Source of the DNA: Leucothrix pacifica
GTDB lineage: Bacteria; Pseudomonadota; Gammaproteobacteria; Thiotrichales; Thiotrichaceae
Assembly: GCF_003172875.1 (NCBI RefSeq)
Contig: NZ_QGKM01000004.1
Location: 1 to 64,000 of the forward strand
DNA: 64,000 nucleotides
Direction of reading: 5' to 3'
Position 1 is the first letter of the stretch, and each line of letters opens with the position of its first letter. The translations under genes and the position numbers were made by a program. Below, in pieces: positions 1 to 8,399 of this stretch. The notes beneath the pieces are model-generated. The model worked only from the letters and a program-made list of their open reading frames with translations, had not been told where the DNA came from and did no database searches.

Positions 1-71
1 TTGAAGAGGACTAATAAAGTGACAAGCCCCACCAGCATTGTTGATTTGGTTTTATTAAATAGTCTTTTCAT
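1..71 (-). CDS. N-terminus of an unidentified membrane or secreted protein (partial)
   Basis: Only the first 23 codons lie inside the window; the gene runs off the left edge. The ATG (69-71 on the plus strand) is preceded by a good AGGAG-type ribosome binding site (about 78-84). The peptide starts with basic residues (MKRLFNKTK) and continues into a hydrophobic run (LVGLVTLLVLF), as in a signal peptide or first membrane helix. The family cannot be named from this fragment. Confidence 0.5.
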   Translation of the reverse strand, partial: MKRLFNKTKSTMLVGLVTLLVLF

Positions 72-159
72 GCGGATAGCTCCTTTAAAATCTAAGCAAA
101 GTTTTGCTATTTATCAGAAGCTTGCCACAGCAGATGTGAAATAAACGTGAAGGCTTAGT

Positions 160-663
160 TTAATTTTCCGTATTCAGCTGCAACTGCCAATACCCAACAT
201 CAATCCACCGATCAAACTTTTTACCCACTTCAGTAAAGTGTGCGACTTTCTTCATGCCAAACTTTTCATGCAAGGCAATACTAGCCGGATTAGGCAATGC
301 AATAACCGCCATCACGACGTGCACCGATGACTGTTCAAAGCTGGCAAACAAAGCCTCATAAAGCTGCCGACCAATACCTCGTGAACTACTGCCATTCGCC
401 AAATACACGGAAACTTCTATGGTATGTTTATAGGCCGCGCGCTCTTTCCAGCTGGAGGTATACGCGTAGCCAACAAGCTCGCCCTCCTCTTCTGCAACCA
501 GCCAAGTGAAACCAGCATCTTGTGTTTTTTGAATACGCTTTGATATATCCGCAGCAGTCACCAGCTGCTCTTCAAAGCTAATAGTCGTCTGCTCAATATA
601 ATAGTTATAGGTATCCGCGATAGCCTGAGCATCTGCAGCGGTTACTTGTCGAATCAATACCAT
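160..663 (-). CDS. GNAT N-acetyltransferase, phosphinothricin acetyltransferase-like
   Basis: A 167-residue cytoplasmic acetyltransferase of the Pat/MnaT type, which transfers acetyl from acetyl-CoA to an amino group of a small amino-acid-like substrate. It starts with the family-typical MVLIRQVTAADAQAI and has the acetyl-CoA loop SRGIGR at residues 94-99. The segment NPASIALHEKFGM is the usual motif B, and the C-terminus has the DVGYWQ ending seen in Pat proteins. Length is normal. It is a single gene with no operon partner inside the window. Natural substrates of such enzymes include methionine sulfone or sulfoximine and related compounds; which one applies here cannot be told. Confidence 0.85.
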   Translation of the reverse strand: MVLIRQVTAADAQAIADTYNYYIEQTTISFEEQLVTAADISKRIQKTQDAGFTWLVAEEEGELVGYAYTSSWKERAAYKHTIEVSVYLANGSSSRGIGRQLYEALFASFEQSSVHVVMAVIALPNPASIALHEKFGMKKVAHFTEVGKKFDRWIDVGYWQLQLNTEN

Positions 664-821
664 AAAATACTCCTTGAAAAACTATTAACTATATTTACGA
701 TAACCTGTGTCAACTTCCAACTTTCAAATCATCTACTACAAAAGCAACATGTCCGCTTCAGTCCCAAACTAGTCCCCTACCGTCATACCCGTAACAATGA
801 CTGGCAAGTCGTCTATGTGTT

Positions 822-1061
822 TTGCAATTGGCTAAATTAGAATTGGCGCAGCGCCAATTGGAACAAACCTCATTGCCGCTTGATGAGATTGCAGAGCGTT
901 GTGGTTTTGCAGCAGAGCGCAGCCTGCGGCGGACATGGAACCGCTGGAAACCTCACACACCCGGCGAATATCGTCGAACTACTCATACCAATACGCAGCC
1001 GATACCGTTAAACTCCTGCTCTAACGTTATACACGAGCAAAAACATGAGCAGAAAGATTGA
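822..1061 (+). pseudogene. AraC-family regulator remnant (C-terminal DNA-binding tail)
   Basis: The open frame keeps about 50 residues resembling the second helix-turn-helix of AraC/GlxA-type regulators: helix 1 with LAQRQLEQTSLPLDEIAERCGF, then SLRRTWNRW and TPGEYR. The sensor domain and first helix-turn-helix are missing, and no start or ribosome site fits a real gene. The last part of the frame overlaps the start of the next gene. It is best read as a deletion remnant. A 19-bp palindrome (AATTGGCGC-A-GCGCCAATT, 841-859) lies inside it, probably as a by-product of the codons. Confidence 0.6.
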
Positions 1062-3348
1062 ATTATTAGCACCGGGTGGTGATGTTGAAGCCATAAAAGC
1101 AGCGGTCATCGCTGGTGCCAATGCAGTTTATTGCGGCCTTGATAAGTTCAATGCCCGTAACCGTGCCGCTAATCTTACTTATGATGATCTTGTGGGCGTC
1201 ATACGTTTAGCACATAGATACGACTGCGAAGTGTTTTTAACCATCAATGTGGTGATTCTGGAGCAAGAAATTCCCGCCTTGATCAAGCTGCTCAATAAGA
1301 TCGTAAACTCCGGTATTGACGGAATCATCGTGCAAGATCTGGGCATTTTTCACCTGGTGAAAAAGTACTTTCCGACACTGGATATACATGCGTCAACCCA
1401 ACTGACCACCCATAATGAAGGCCAGATTAAGTTCTTAGCCAAAGCTGGTGCCTCTCGCGTCAATCTGTCACGCGAACTCAATATCGATGAGATCAAATCA
1501 TTAACGGCATTGGCACATGAGCATGATGTACTGACGGAAGTATTTGTACACGGCGCGTTGTGTATTGCCTTCTCTGGGCAATGTTACTCCAGTTCTGTCA
1601 GTGTGGGTAACTCAGGGAATCGCGGCAGCTGCAGCCAAGCCTGTCGTGACGAGTATGAAATCACCGAAGCGGGGAATCGTTTCCCGCTAAATTTAAAAGA
1701 TAATTCGGCGTATTTTGACCTGCCACAGTTGGTCGATGCACAGGTGGATTCACTAAAGATCGAGGGTCGCATCAAGAATGCACATTATGTTTATACCGTG
1801 ACAGATACCTGGCGAAAATCGATGGACAGCTTTATTAGAGAAGGCAAATTAGCACCCGACGATTCGAATCTGCACCGTGTGTTTAACCGTAATTTCACCA
1901 ACTCTTTTTTACAGGGAAATCTCACCAAGGATATGTTTATCGACAATCCTCGTGACCACAGTCTGGAACATGCCGTCAAAGCAAGTGGTGCTAAAACGGT
2001 GATACATATTCAGAAAGCCAAGGCTGATTTATATGCCAAAAAGGATGAACTGAGTGATGAACTTCAAAGCAAAATCAAATACCTCAGCATTGCCAAACAA
2101 AGCTTACATCTCACATTCTCTGGCCAACTAGGTGAGCCATTATGCCTGACAATAACGGTTGGTGAGTCTGTCGCTGACAACAATACAGCGCATGCAAAAG
2201 TTCATCAGCTATTCAGTGATTCGTCATTCCGGGAAGCGCAAGACTTAGCACTCAGCCAGGCAGTCATTGATAAAAGCTTTAAGAACTTCAATCCTGACGG
2301 CTACACACTTCAGACAATAGACTATAGCGAACTCGGTAACGACTTGAGCATTCCGTTTAAAGAGCTCAACACGCTGAAAAAACAGGCGTTATTTTTATTG
2401 AATAATGATGTAGAAGTCAAACCTCCGGTTGAGGTTCCGGCTCTAATAAAGCACCCGAAACTCCCTTTAAGCGGTAAGTTGAAAAACAGCTTGTCGATAC
2501 TGATTGCTGATGAAAAAGATGTCCATCTCTGTGAACTTAGTGATGCGGATGTCTATTTCAAACTGCCTGAGAGCTGGAAGAAAGATTGTGACAAACACAT
2601 CGCCATTTTCCAGCGGAACCCTCAACTGATTCCATGGTTCCCTGCCGTGTTAATTGGTAAGGATTATGATGAATCCGTGCGTTTGCTGAAGGCCATACGC
2701 CCGGAACGTATCGTAAGTAATAATACCGGTATCGCCTATGTCGCCAATGAAATGGGAATTGAGTGGATTGCCGGGCCATTCCTGAATACCACGAACTCTT
2801 ACGCATTGCTGACGCTTCAGGAAGAACTCAATTGTGCCGGTGCGTTTATTTCTAATGAAATTAACCGTGTGCAAATCAGAAACATCGTGCGTCCAAGTGA
2901 AGGCTTTAAACTACTTTACAGCATTTACCATCCCATACTGATGATGACGAGTCGTCAGTGTTTCTTCCAGCAAACGGTCGGCTGCAAAAAGCCAAGCATC
3001 GAAGATGGTTGCATGTTGAAGTGCAGCAAAGCCACCACCATTACCAATGTCAAAGGTGTTTCTTTTGCCGTCGATAAGCAACGTGGCGGCTACCCAAGTA
3101 TTTATAACCACGAGCAATTCCTGAATGCTGAAATTGTTGAGGATTTGGGGCATTTGTTTGATGAATTCTTTATCGACCTCACCAATATCGGAGCAGGCTC
3201 CAAGCAACCGCATGACAAAGCTCAATTGATTAGCTATTTTGAGAATCTGCTGAGCAGCAGAAGTGATGATGAACATTTCCATGCGGCAAAACAGCTTAGT
3301 GAGCTGGTGACGCTATCGACTAATGCTCAGTATCGTCAGGGTCTGTAA
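1045..3348 (+). CDS. U32 family peptidase-like protein, RlhA-type
   Basis: A 767-residue protein of the U32 family. The N-terminal TIM-barrel-like half begins MSRKIELLAPGGDVEAIKAA, and the U32 signature EVFVHGALC(IAF)SGQC sits at residues 165-180, followed by the cysteine-containing NRGSCSQAC segment and the KIEGR motif. Characterised relatives of this size (RlhA/YdcP) take part in hydroxylation of 23S rRNA cytidine 2501 rather than proteolysis. The C-terminal third carries a second cysteine group (GCKKPSIEDGCMLKC). It is longer than E. coli RlhA, so RlhA function is likely but not certain. No strong Shine-Dalgarno is visible before the ATG. Confidence 0.8.
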   Translation: MSRKIELLAPGGDVEAIKAAVIAGANAVYCGLDKFNARNRAANLTYDDLVGVIRLAHRYDCEVFLTINVVILEQEIPALIKLLNKIVNSGIDGIIVQDLGIFHLVKKYFPTLDIHASTQLTTHNEGQIKFLAKAGASRVNLSRELNIDEIKSLTALAHEHDVLTEVFVHGALCIAFSGQCYSSSVSVGNSGNRGSCSQACRDEYEITEAGNRFPLNLKDNSAYFDLPQLVDAQVDSLKIEGRIKNAHYVYTVTDTWRKSMDSFIREGKLAPDDSNLHRVFNRNFTNSFLQGNLTKDMFIDNPRDHSLEHAVKASGAKTVIHIQKAKADLYAKKDELSDELQSKIKYLSIAKQSLHLTFSGQLGEPLCLTITVGESVADNNTAHAKVHQLFSDSSFREAQDLALSQAVIDKSFKNFNPDGYTLQTIDYSELGNDLSIPFKELNTLKKQALFLLNNDVEVKPPVEVPALIKHPKLPLSGKLKNSLSILIADEKDVHLCELSDADVYFKLPESWKKDCDKHIAIFQRNPQLIPWFPAVLIGKDYDESVRLLKAIRPERIVSNNTGIAYVANEMGIEWIAGPFLNTTNSYALLTLQEELNCAGAFISNEINRVQIRNIVRPSEGFKLLYSIYHPILMMTSRQCFFQQTVGCKKPSIEDGCMLKCSKATTITNVKGVSFAVDKQRGGYPSIYNHEQFLNAEIVEDLGHLFDEFFIDLTNIGAGSKQPHDKAQLISYFENLLSSRSDDEHFHAAKQLSELVTLSTNAQYRQGL

Positions 3349-3371
3349 ATCAGAATCATCAGGAGTCTTGT

Positions 3372-4082
3372 ATGTCAACGAAATCGACTGGGACAACAAC
3401 GGCACAATCAACCTTGCCAATACTCTATTCTCTGCAAAACTGCCCCTATGCGATCCGCGCGAGGTTGGCGATTTTACTGGCACAGCAGACGGTCCGGATC
3501 CGCGCCATCACGATGAAAAACAAACCGGATGAGATGATACAGGCATCACCAAAAGCAACGGTCCCTGTATTGATTTTGGGAAATGAGGCATCAGCAGATA
3601 GTGAGCCACAGTATACTGTCATGGACGAAAGTTTGGATATCATGTTGTGGGCATTGAATCTAAACGACCCTGAGAATGTCCTCTACTCCCACGATCCAAC
3701 AGCACTGACCGAAATGCTACGAATCATTCAGTGCAACGATGATGAATTCAAACCAAATTTAGAACGCTATAAACGAGCAAAACGCTTTCATGGTGATAAT
3801 CTGGAAGATTGTCGGTTGGCATGCGAGCCTTTCGTGCAGGACTTGGAGCAGCGTTTGTCAAAGCACGACTTCTTTATGGGAGACACGCCTAGCCTGCTGG
3901 ACTATGCCCTACTACCCTTTATCCGGCAGTTTTCACGCGTGAATAAGCCCGTGTTTAATCAGCCGGAGTATGCGAGTCTGCACCGTTGGTTGAGTCATCA
4001 ACTACAGAGTCGCTTATTTCAACGTTCGATGGTGCTCTATCCTCTGTGGCTGGATGAGCGCGAAGTGTGTTTATTTGGTTAA
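3372..4082 (+). CDS. Glutathione S-transferase family protein
   Basis: A 236-residue protein with an N-terminal thioredoxin-like fold and an all-helical C-terminal half. The motif NCPYAIRARLAI (about residues 22-33) matches GST/glutaredoxin-2-like proteins. The glutathione-binding ATVPVLIL segment with its cis-proline and the VMDESLDIM turn (E/D-S motif) follow in the expected order. An AGGAG ribosome site lies just upstream of the ATG. It follows the U32 gene by 23 bp on the same strand and may be co-transcribed. Substrate unknown. Confidence 0.8.
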   Translation: MSTKSTGTTTAQSTLPILYSLQNCPYAIRARLAILLAQQTVRIRAITMKNKPDEMIQASPKATVPVLILGNEASADSEPQYTVMDESLDIMLWALNLNDPENVLYSHDPTALTEMLRIIQCNDDEFKPNLERYKRAKRFHGDNLEDCRLACEPFVQDLEQRLSKHDFFMGDTPSLLDYALLPFIRQFSRVNKPVFNQPEYASLHRWLSHQLQSRLFQRSMVLYPLWLDEREVCLFG

Positions 4083-4156
4083 GGCAGCATTATTTTAATT
4101 ATATAGCTACCGAGACACACCTCACCTCAAACCACTTGAAGTCGCTAAAGACGTCA

Positions 4157-5026
4157 TTAGCCCTTACTCACTTTCGGCACCAAAGACAGAAAATCAAACT
4201 GGTATTTCTTCACTGAAGCAATTAATCGAGTCTTTTGTGTCGGCGTCAAAGCATTAAATAAATCTGACATCAGCTGTAAGGTCATCTGTTTGCGCTTCTT
4301 ATACGACTGCTGATAAGCCGGGCTGGAAAATCGCTCCGGCGTCTTAAACTGTGCCATCACATTCTGCCTGAACCTTGCCGGATCAGAACGCTCGTTTAAG
4401 TATTTCGATAACACCTCAACAAAACGATCTTGCCGCTCTACCCTTATCGTTTTATCAACCGGTAACTTGTTTGCCCATGCGGCGATCATGTCACGCTGTG
4501 TCTGATTCAAACCGCCGGTTAACTTACTGATACGCTTGATCATTTTATTCTGACGTTTAACGATCCGACGACTCTGCGATATAGCGAAATCTTTGCGGAG
4601 GTCTTTGGCAGATTCCTTTTTGAGGTTACTGATCACCACAGGAATTTGTTCATCATCCAGTGAGAGCAGCATGTTAGTAATGACAGGGCCAAGTTGATCC
4701 AGACTCAGCATGGCAAGAGAAAACGCCTCATCATATATTTTACTGACATCTGCCGGACTTAATGTTGCTTGCTCAAATTGAATGGCTTTTCTCCCCAAAA
4801 AACTGGCATATAAAGGCAACTGTGTTTTTTGGTGCCAGCGATGAAAGTTATTAATACCACGCGTTAGCTCAGCGCTCTGAACATTGTTCAAACTGACATA
4901 ATCATTCACCTTCCAGCGAATCGCGTTGTCCATCAAACGATAGCCAAGTTTAATACTGCTACAGCCTGCCAAAAATACTATCAGTAAACTGACTATGAAT
5001 ATTTTAGGTGCAACTTTCCTTTGCAT
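4157..5026 (-). CDS. DUF6279 family lipoprotein
   Basis: A 289-residue exported lipoprotein. The N-terminus has a basic start, a hydrophobic stretch and the lipobox LAGC before SSIKLGYRLMDNAIRWKV, the recognisable opening of DUF6279 proteins. The rest is helical, rich in charged residues, with no catalytic motif that I recognise. The start has an AGGA-type ribosome site. Function of the family is not established. The gene is convergent with the GST gene and divergent from the transglycosylase gene. Confidence 0.75.
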   Translation of the reverse strand: MQRKVAPKIFIVSLLIVFLAGCSSIKLGYRLMDNAIRWKVNDYVSLNNVQSAELTRGINNFHRWHQKTQLPLYASFLGRKAIQFEQATLSPADVSKIYDEAFSLAMLSLDQLGPVITNMLLSLDDEQIPVVISNLKKESAKDLRKDFAISQSRRIVKRQNKMIKRISKLTGGLNQTQRDMIAAWANKLPVDKTIRVERQDRFVEVLSKYLNERSDPARFRQNVMAQFKTPERFSSPAYQQSYKKRKQMTLQLMSDLFNALTPTQKTRLIASVKKYQFDFLSLVPKVSKG

Positions 5027-5360
5027 ATTCCTGTCCTTATTAGTCTGGTCGGATGATCAATCAGTCACTCTGCCATCAAGCTACTTCGTGACATCTAGTC
5101 TATGACTACAGTGACGAGGCATCGTTTCAATGTTTACGGCGATGATTCGAGTCCTGAGCGCGGTGTCGTGCGCTTATAAAGCGACGATCTGATAGGCATG
5201 TAAATACCACCTGCTGCCACAGATTCTGCAGTGTATCTAGCGTATATTACAACGATTACTGGAATTCGAGCCAAGGATGCGCCCGGATTGGCTGATAAAC
5301 TTAGTGGAGGAACGCAAAAAAACCGCCCGTGCGTAACGCCACGATAAAAAAGGAGCCCTA
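5027..5360. other. Intergenic region between divergent genes
   Basis: 334 bp between the divergent DUF6279 and transglycosylase genes. It must hold both promoters, but I see no convincing -35/-10 pair, operator or RNA hairpin. A strong AGGAG ribosome site for the transglycosylase lies at about 5350-5354. Confidence 0.4.
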
Positions 5361-6545
5361 ATGAAACAGCTTAAACTACTCGTATTGCTTGGAGCATTGT
5401 CACTGAGTAACCCGATACTCGCGGAGTGCAGAAACAGTGGTAGCTTCCAGCAATGGATGAATGGCTTTAAACAACAAGCGATTAAATCCGGCATTCCTGC
5501 CAATATCGTCAATGGCGCGCTCAATAATGTGCGGTTTGATCCGGGCATTATTCAGCTGGATCGTTCACAAAATACCGTTGCTCAAACCTTCCTTCAGTAC
5601 TCTGCGACCAAAGCGAATCCATACCGGTTAAGTAATGGTAAGCGAAAAATGCAGGAAGACTACCCCTTGTTTCAACGCATCGAGAAACAGTTTGGTGTAC
5701 CAGCGCCAGTACTGACTGCCTACTGGGCGCTTGAGTCGGATTTTGGAAATGTCACCGGCAATGTTCACACATTGCAAGCCTTAGCCACCCTCGCCTATGA
5801 TTGCCGTCGTGGAAGTTTTTTCAGAAACGAGTTAATCCACGCGCTACGGTTAATCCAACGCGGTGATATCACACCTGTACAAATGCGTGGTGCCTGGGCC
5901 GGTGAATTGGGGCAGTTGCAATTTATACCATCCAGCTATAACAAGCATGCGGTGGATTACGACGGTGACGGCCGTCGTGACCTGATTAATTCCAAAGCTG
6001 ATGCATTGGCCTCTGCCGCAAGCTTGCTGAGGCAATACGGTTGGCAAGCCAAACAGCCATGGCTCATTGAAGTGCGCGTGCCTCCACAAATGAGCTGGTC
6101 ATTAGCACGATTGGATAAGAAGCTACCTGTCTCGCAATGGGCTAAACAAGGTGTTACACATATCAACGGTCAGGCGCTTCATGGCAACACCAACACTGCG
6201 TTGTTATTACCGATGGGCAGAAATGGCCCAGCTTTTTTAGCATTTCCAAACTTTGATGTGATGTTACGCTGGAATGAGTCAACCGTTTACACAACGTCAG
6301 CCGCATACCTTGCATCGCGCTATGCTGGCGCAGGACAAGTTCGTTATGGGAACGCACCAATACAGGTATTGAATGTTGGGCAAGTGAAAACATTACAATC
6401 GAAATTACGCGCACGTGGACTACGGATCACGAAAATTGACGGGATTATTGGTGAGGAAACGCGGGCCGCGGTTCGTCAAGTTCAGTTGCAGATGAAACTG
6501 CCCGCTGATGGTTATCCTGATTTGCCCTTCTTTCAAAGGTTATAA
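5361..6545 (+). CDS. Lytic murein transglycosylase (MltB/SLT_2 family) with peptidoglycan-binding domain
   Basis: A 394-residue periplasmic enzyme that cleaves the MurNAc-GlcNAc bond to give 1,6-anhydromuropeptides. A signal peptide (MKQLKLLVLLGALSL..ILA) precedes the mature start near residue 22. The SLT_2 catalytic region includes YWALESDFGN with the predicted general acid Glu125, GELGQLQFIPSSY, and an Asp-rich DYDGDGRRDL loop resembling the MltB calcium-binding loop. The last 65 residues form a PG_binding_1 domain. The AAGGAG ribosome site is strong. Single gene, followed by a terminator. Confidence 0.92.
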   Translation: MKQLKLLVLLGALSLSNPILAECRNSGSFQQWMNGFKQQAIKSGIPANIVNGALNNVRFDPGIIQLDRSQNTVAQTFLQYSATKANPYRLSNGKRKMQEDYPLFQRIEKQFGVPAPVLTAYWALESDFGNVTGNVHTLQALATLAYDCRRGSFFRNELIHALRLIQRGDITPVQMRGAWAGELGQLQFIPSSYNKHAVDYDGDGRRDLINSKADALASAASLLRQYGWQAKQPWLIEVRVPPQMSWSLARLDKKLPVSQWAKQGVTHINGQALHGNTNTALLLPMGRNGPAFLAFPNFDVMLRWNESTVYTTSAAYLASRYAGAGQVRYGNAPIQVLNVGQVKTLQSKLRARGLRITKIDGIIGEETRAAVRQVQLQMKLPADGYPDLPFFQRL

Positions 6546-6605
6546 GCTGTATCTACCACAGGGTTCATTGATCTAATTAACGAACCCGACAGTCACAAAA
6601 CTAAC

Positions 6606-6643
6606 AAGCAGACTACGGTTTAAACACCAGAGTCTGCTTTTTT
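6606..6643 (+). terminator. Rho-independent terminator after the transglycosylase gene
   Basis: A perfect 9-bp stem (AAGCAGACT at 6606-6614 with AGTCTGCTT at 6631-6639) is followed by a T run, 60 bp past the stop codon. Confidence 0.8.
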
Positions 6644-6660
6644 ATCGGCAATGAAGCGCG

Positions 6661-6977
6661 TTATTTAATGGTAGAACGCAGCAACACCAAATTATCTAAT
6701 ACCAGATTCGACGACCAGATAAATTGCGCATCGGCGTCCTTAGCATCGAACAAATCGACAAAGTTTGTGTAGGATTTTTTATTATCAACACCAACCGTAT
6801 CATTGCTGAAGGTTGCACATTTGCACCTCAAAATCTCGGCAAATCAGACGTACCAAGTAAGTTTGGTGTGATGACAAACAGCAATCACTCAAATGATGTA
6901 GATAGCGTATAGCTTGCCAACATATCTGGCACATCGGATGCGGTATTAAATGGAGCTTTACCATCAATACTGATCCT
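6661..6977 (-). pseudogene. Decayed remnant of an unidentified minus-strand gene (C-terminal part)
   Basis: Two protein-like pieces can be read on the minus strand in different frames. One (about 6885-6977) reads RISIDGKAPFNTASDVPDML and ends STSFE plus stop. The other (6661-6810) reads SNDTVGVDNKKSYTNFVDLF and ends with a hydrophobic NLVLDNLVLLRSTIK plus stop. A 74-bp stretch in a different register separates them. Composition looks like the beta-rich C-terminus of a secreted protein, but I do not recognise the family. A plus-strand frame over the same bases has no coding character. Confidence 0.4.
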
Positions 6978-7004
6978 ACCGACTTAGTCTGGGGGGCTGA
7001 GCAA

Positions 7005-7032
7005 GGGTGCTTTTTAGGAAGCGCCCTTTTTT
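7005..7032 (+). terminator. Rho-independent terminator-like hairpin
   Basis: Stem GGGTGCTT (7005-7012) pairs with AAGCGCCC (7019-7026, one G-T pair) and is followed by six T residues. No intact plus-strand gene lies directly upstream; it may be left from a lost gene. Confidence 0.6.
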
Positions 7033-7087
7033 ATTCCGGTGATTTTATTATTTCTAGTAAGGGTTGGTCTTTTGCTTTTAGGCACAT

Positions 7088-7933
7088 CTAATTTTGATTA
7101 CCAAATCGTGCCAGATAATGCCAGACGCGTTTGATAGCATCTGCCGGATATTGTCCCGACAATTCAGCTTGAGCCAGTTTCAGGCAATCCAGACAACCAT
7201 CATCTGAGGTGTGAGTCGGAGCACTTTTCATTCCTATATCAGTCTCACACTCCCAACCACTGATAGACTCTACAGCGTTATCAGCAGATGCAATGGCTTT
7301 TGCTAAAGCAACATATTCTTCACCCCGATAATCCAAATGTTGATCCAGTATGGCAACATTCAGGAGAAAACCTTTATGCCATTCAATATCAACGGCTAAT
7401 CGCTGCGCCTCAGCTTCAATGACTGTCCCCTTAAATACAGGGTCTAACACTAAACAATCCACATCATCTTGCAGACTGATTTGCCCATGAATATGCGCTT
7501 CGATGTATTGATCCAGTAGATCACCATCATGCTGATCTGCCAGCCGAATTAGCCTGTCTATGCCTTTATAATCAGCAAAATCTTCAGGATTAAAACAGCT
7601 GTCAGGATAACAAAATGTCGTACGCTCAAGCACTTCAGGCCTCAAACAAAAATACGCAGAGCCGAAGCGTGGCGAAGCACCAGCCCTATGATTCAGATAG
7701 TTTAAGGCACCGTATTTAGGACGCTCCTCAGGTCTCACAGCATCATATTTCTGATTAAAGATGCGGCTCTCCCATTGCCACCTCGCACCACCTTGATAAG
7801 CGGTCAACCCTCCATTACTGGTCCGCGTCTCATACTGAGATCGTAAATAGGGGTCTTGGCGAAATGCCTGTAAAATCGAGTTTCCATTTTTCGTTCGTTT
7901 ATAAGGATGGAAATTAACCGTGACAGCTACCAT
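7088..7933 (-). CDS. DUF3626 family protein
   Basis: A 281-residue cytoplasmic protein that I match to DUF3626 by its overall pattern: an N-terminal segment with NFHPYK, a middle with GALNYLNHRAGASPRFGSAYFCLRP, and a long acidic helical half with QYIEAHIHGQI and LVLDPVFKGT. The histidines, glutamates and the R-GS-YF cluster could form a toxin-like or ADP-ribosyltransferase-like active site, but that is only inference. It follows the DUF1801 gene by 12 bp on the same strand, so the two are probably co-transcribed. Function unknown. Confidence 0.65.
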   Translation of the reverse strand: MVAVTVNFHPYKRTKNGNSILQAFRQDPYLRSQYETRTSNGGLTAYQGGARWQWESRIFNQKYDAVRPEERPKYGALNYLNHRAGASPRFGSAYFCLRPEVLERTTFCYPDSCFNPEDFADYKGIDRLIRLADQHDGDLLDQYIEAHIHGQISLQDDVDCLVLDPVFKGTVIEAEAQRLAVDIEWHKGFLLNVAILDQHLDYRGEEYVALAKAIASADNAVESISGWECETDIGMKSAPTHTSDDGCLDCLKLAQAELSGQYPADAIKRVWHYLARFGNQN

Positions 7934-7945
7934 ATAAGGCCTATC

Positions 7946-8350
7946 CTAGGCACCCAGCAATGGCAGGTGTTTGATTTTCTTATAATTCAACGCCATTTCA
8001 ATGCATTGTCGAATGGCCTCTTCGGGTAGAGCCTCATTTAGATTCAGCACAATCGCCCTATTTCCCTGAAACGTCAACGTCTCCGCATATAACTCACGAA
8101 AGGTATCTACCAGCTTGGTCTGACAATTAAAAAACAGATAATACTGCTGTGGTGTTTTAAGCTTCCAGTCACAACGAATTGGACTGCCCGTTTTACAGCT
8201 ATAACAAGGTTCGCCCCATTTTATACTTTCAGTAATATCGGCGATTTCGAGATCGTTAGCGACGGAATAAATCAACACATCCAGTTGTGATAATGCGGAT
8301 TGCGCATCTTTAGGGTAGTCCTGAAGTCTGTTTTTTATCTCCTGCTGCAT
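7946..8350 (-). CDS. DUF1801 domain protein (YdhG-like)
   Basis: A 134-residue protein of the DUF1801/YdhG fold. Typical marks are the N-terminal helix, the ESIKWGEPCYSCK segment, the C-terminal two-thirds with YLFFNCQTKLVDTFRELY, and the IRQCIEMAL helix before the end. The ATG at 8350 was chosen over the GTG three bases earlier because the GGAGGAG ribosome site is 6 bp away from it. Family members are small cytoplasmic proteins of unknown function. Confidence 0.75.
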   Translation of the reverse strand: MQQEIKNRLQDYPKDAQSALSQLDVLIYSVANDLEIADITESIKWGEPCYSCKTGSPIRCDWKLKTPQQYYLFFNCQTKLVDTFRELYAETLTFQGNRAIVLNLNEALPEEAIRQCIEMALNYKKIKHLPLLGA

Positions 8351-8399
8351 CACATACTCCTCCCACCCTATCGATTGCTCAGCCTCAATATATCATTTT

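Noticed and set aside
841-859. 19-bp palindrome as an operator
   Set aside because: It lies inside the AraC remnant's coding stretch, not in a promoter; likely a codon by-product.
6724-6912. Plus-strand open frame of 62 codons in the gap after the transglycosylase
   Set aside because: No ribosome site or family match; the minus strand of the same bases reads as decayed protein.
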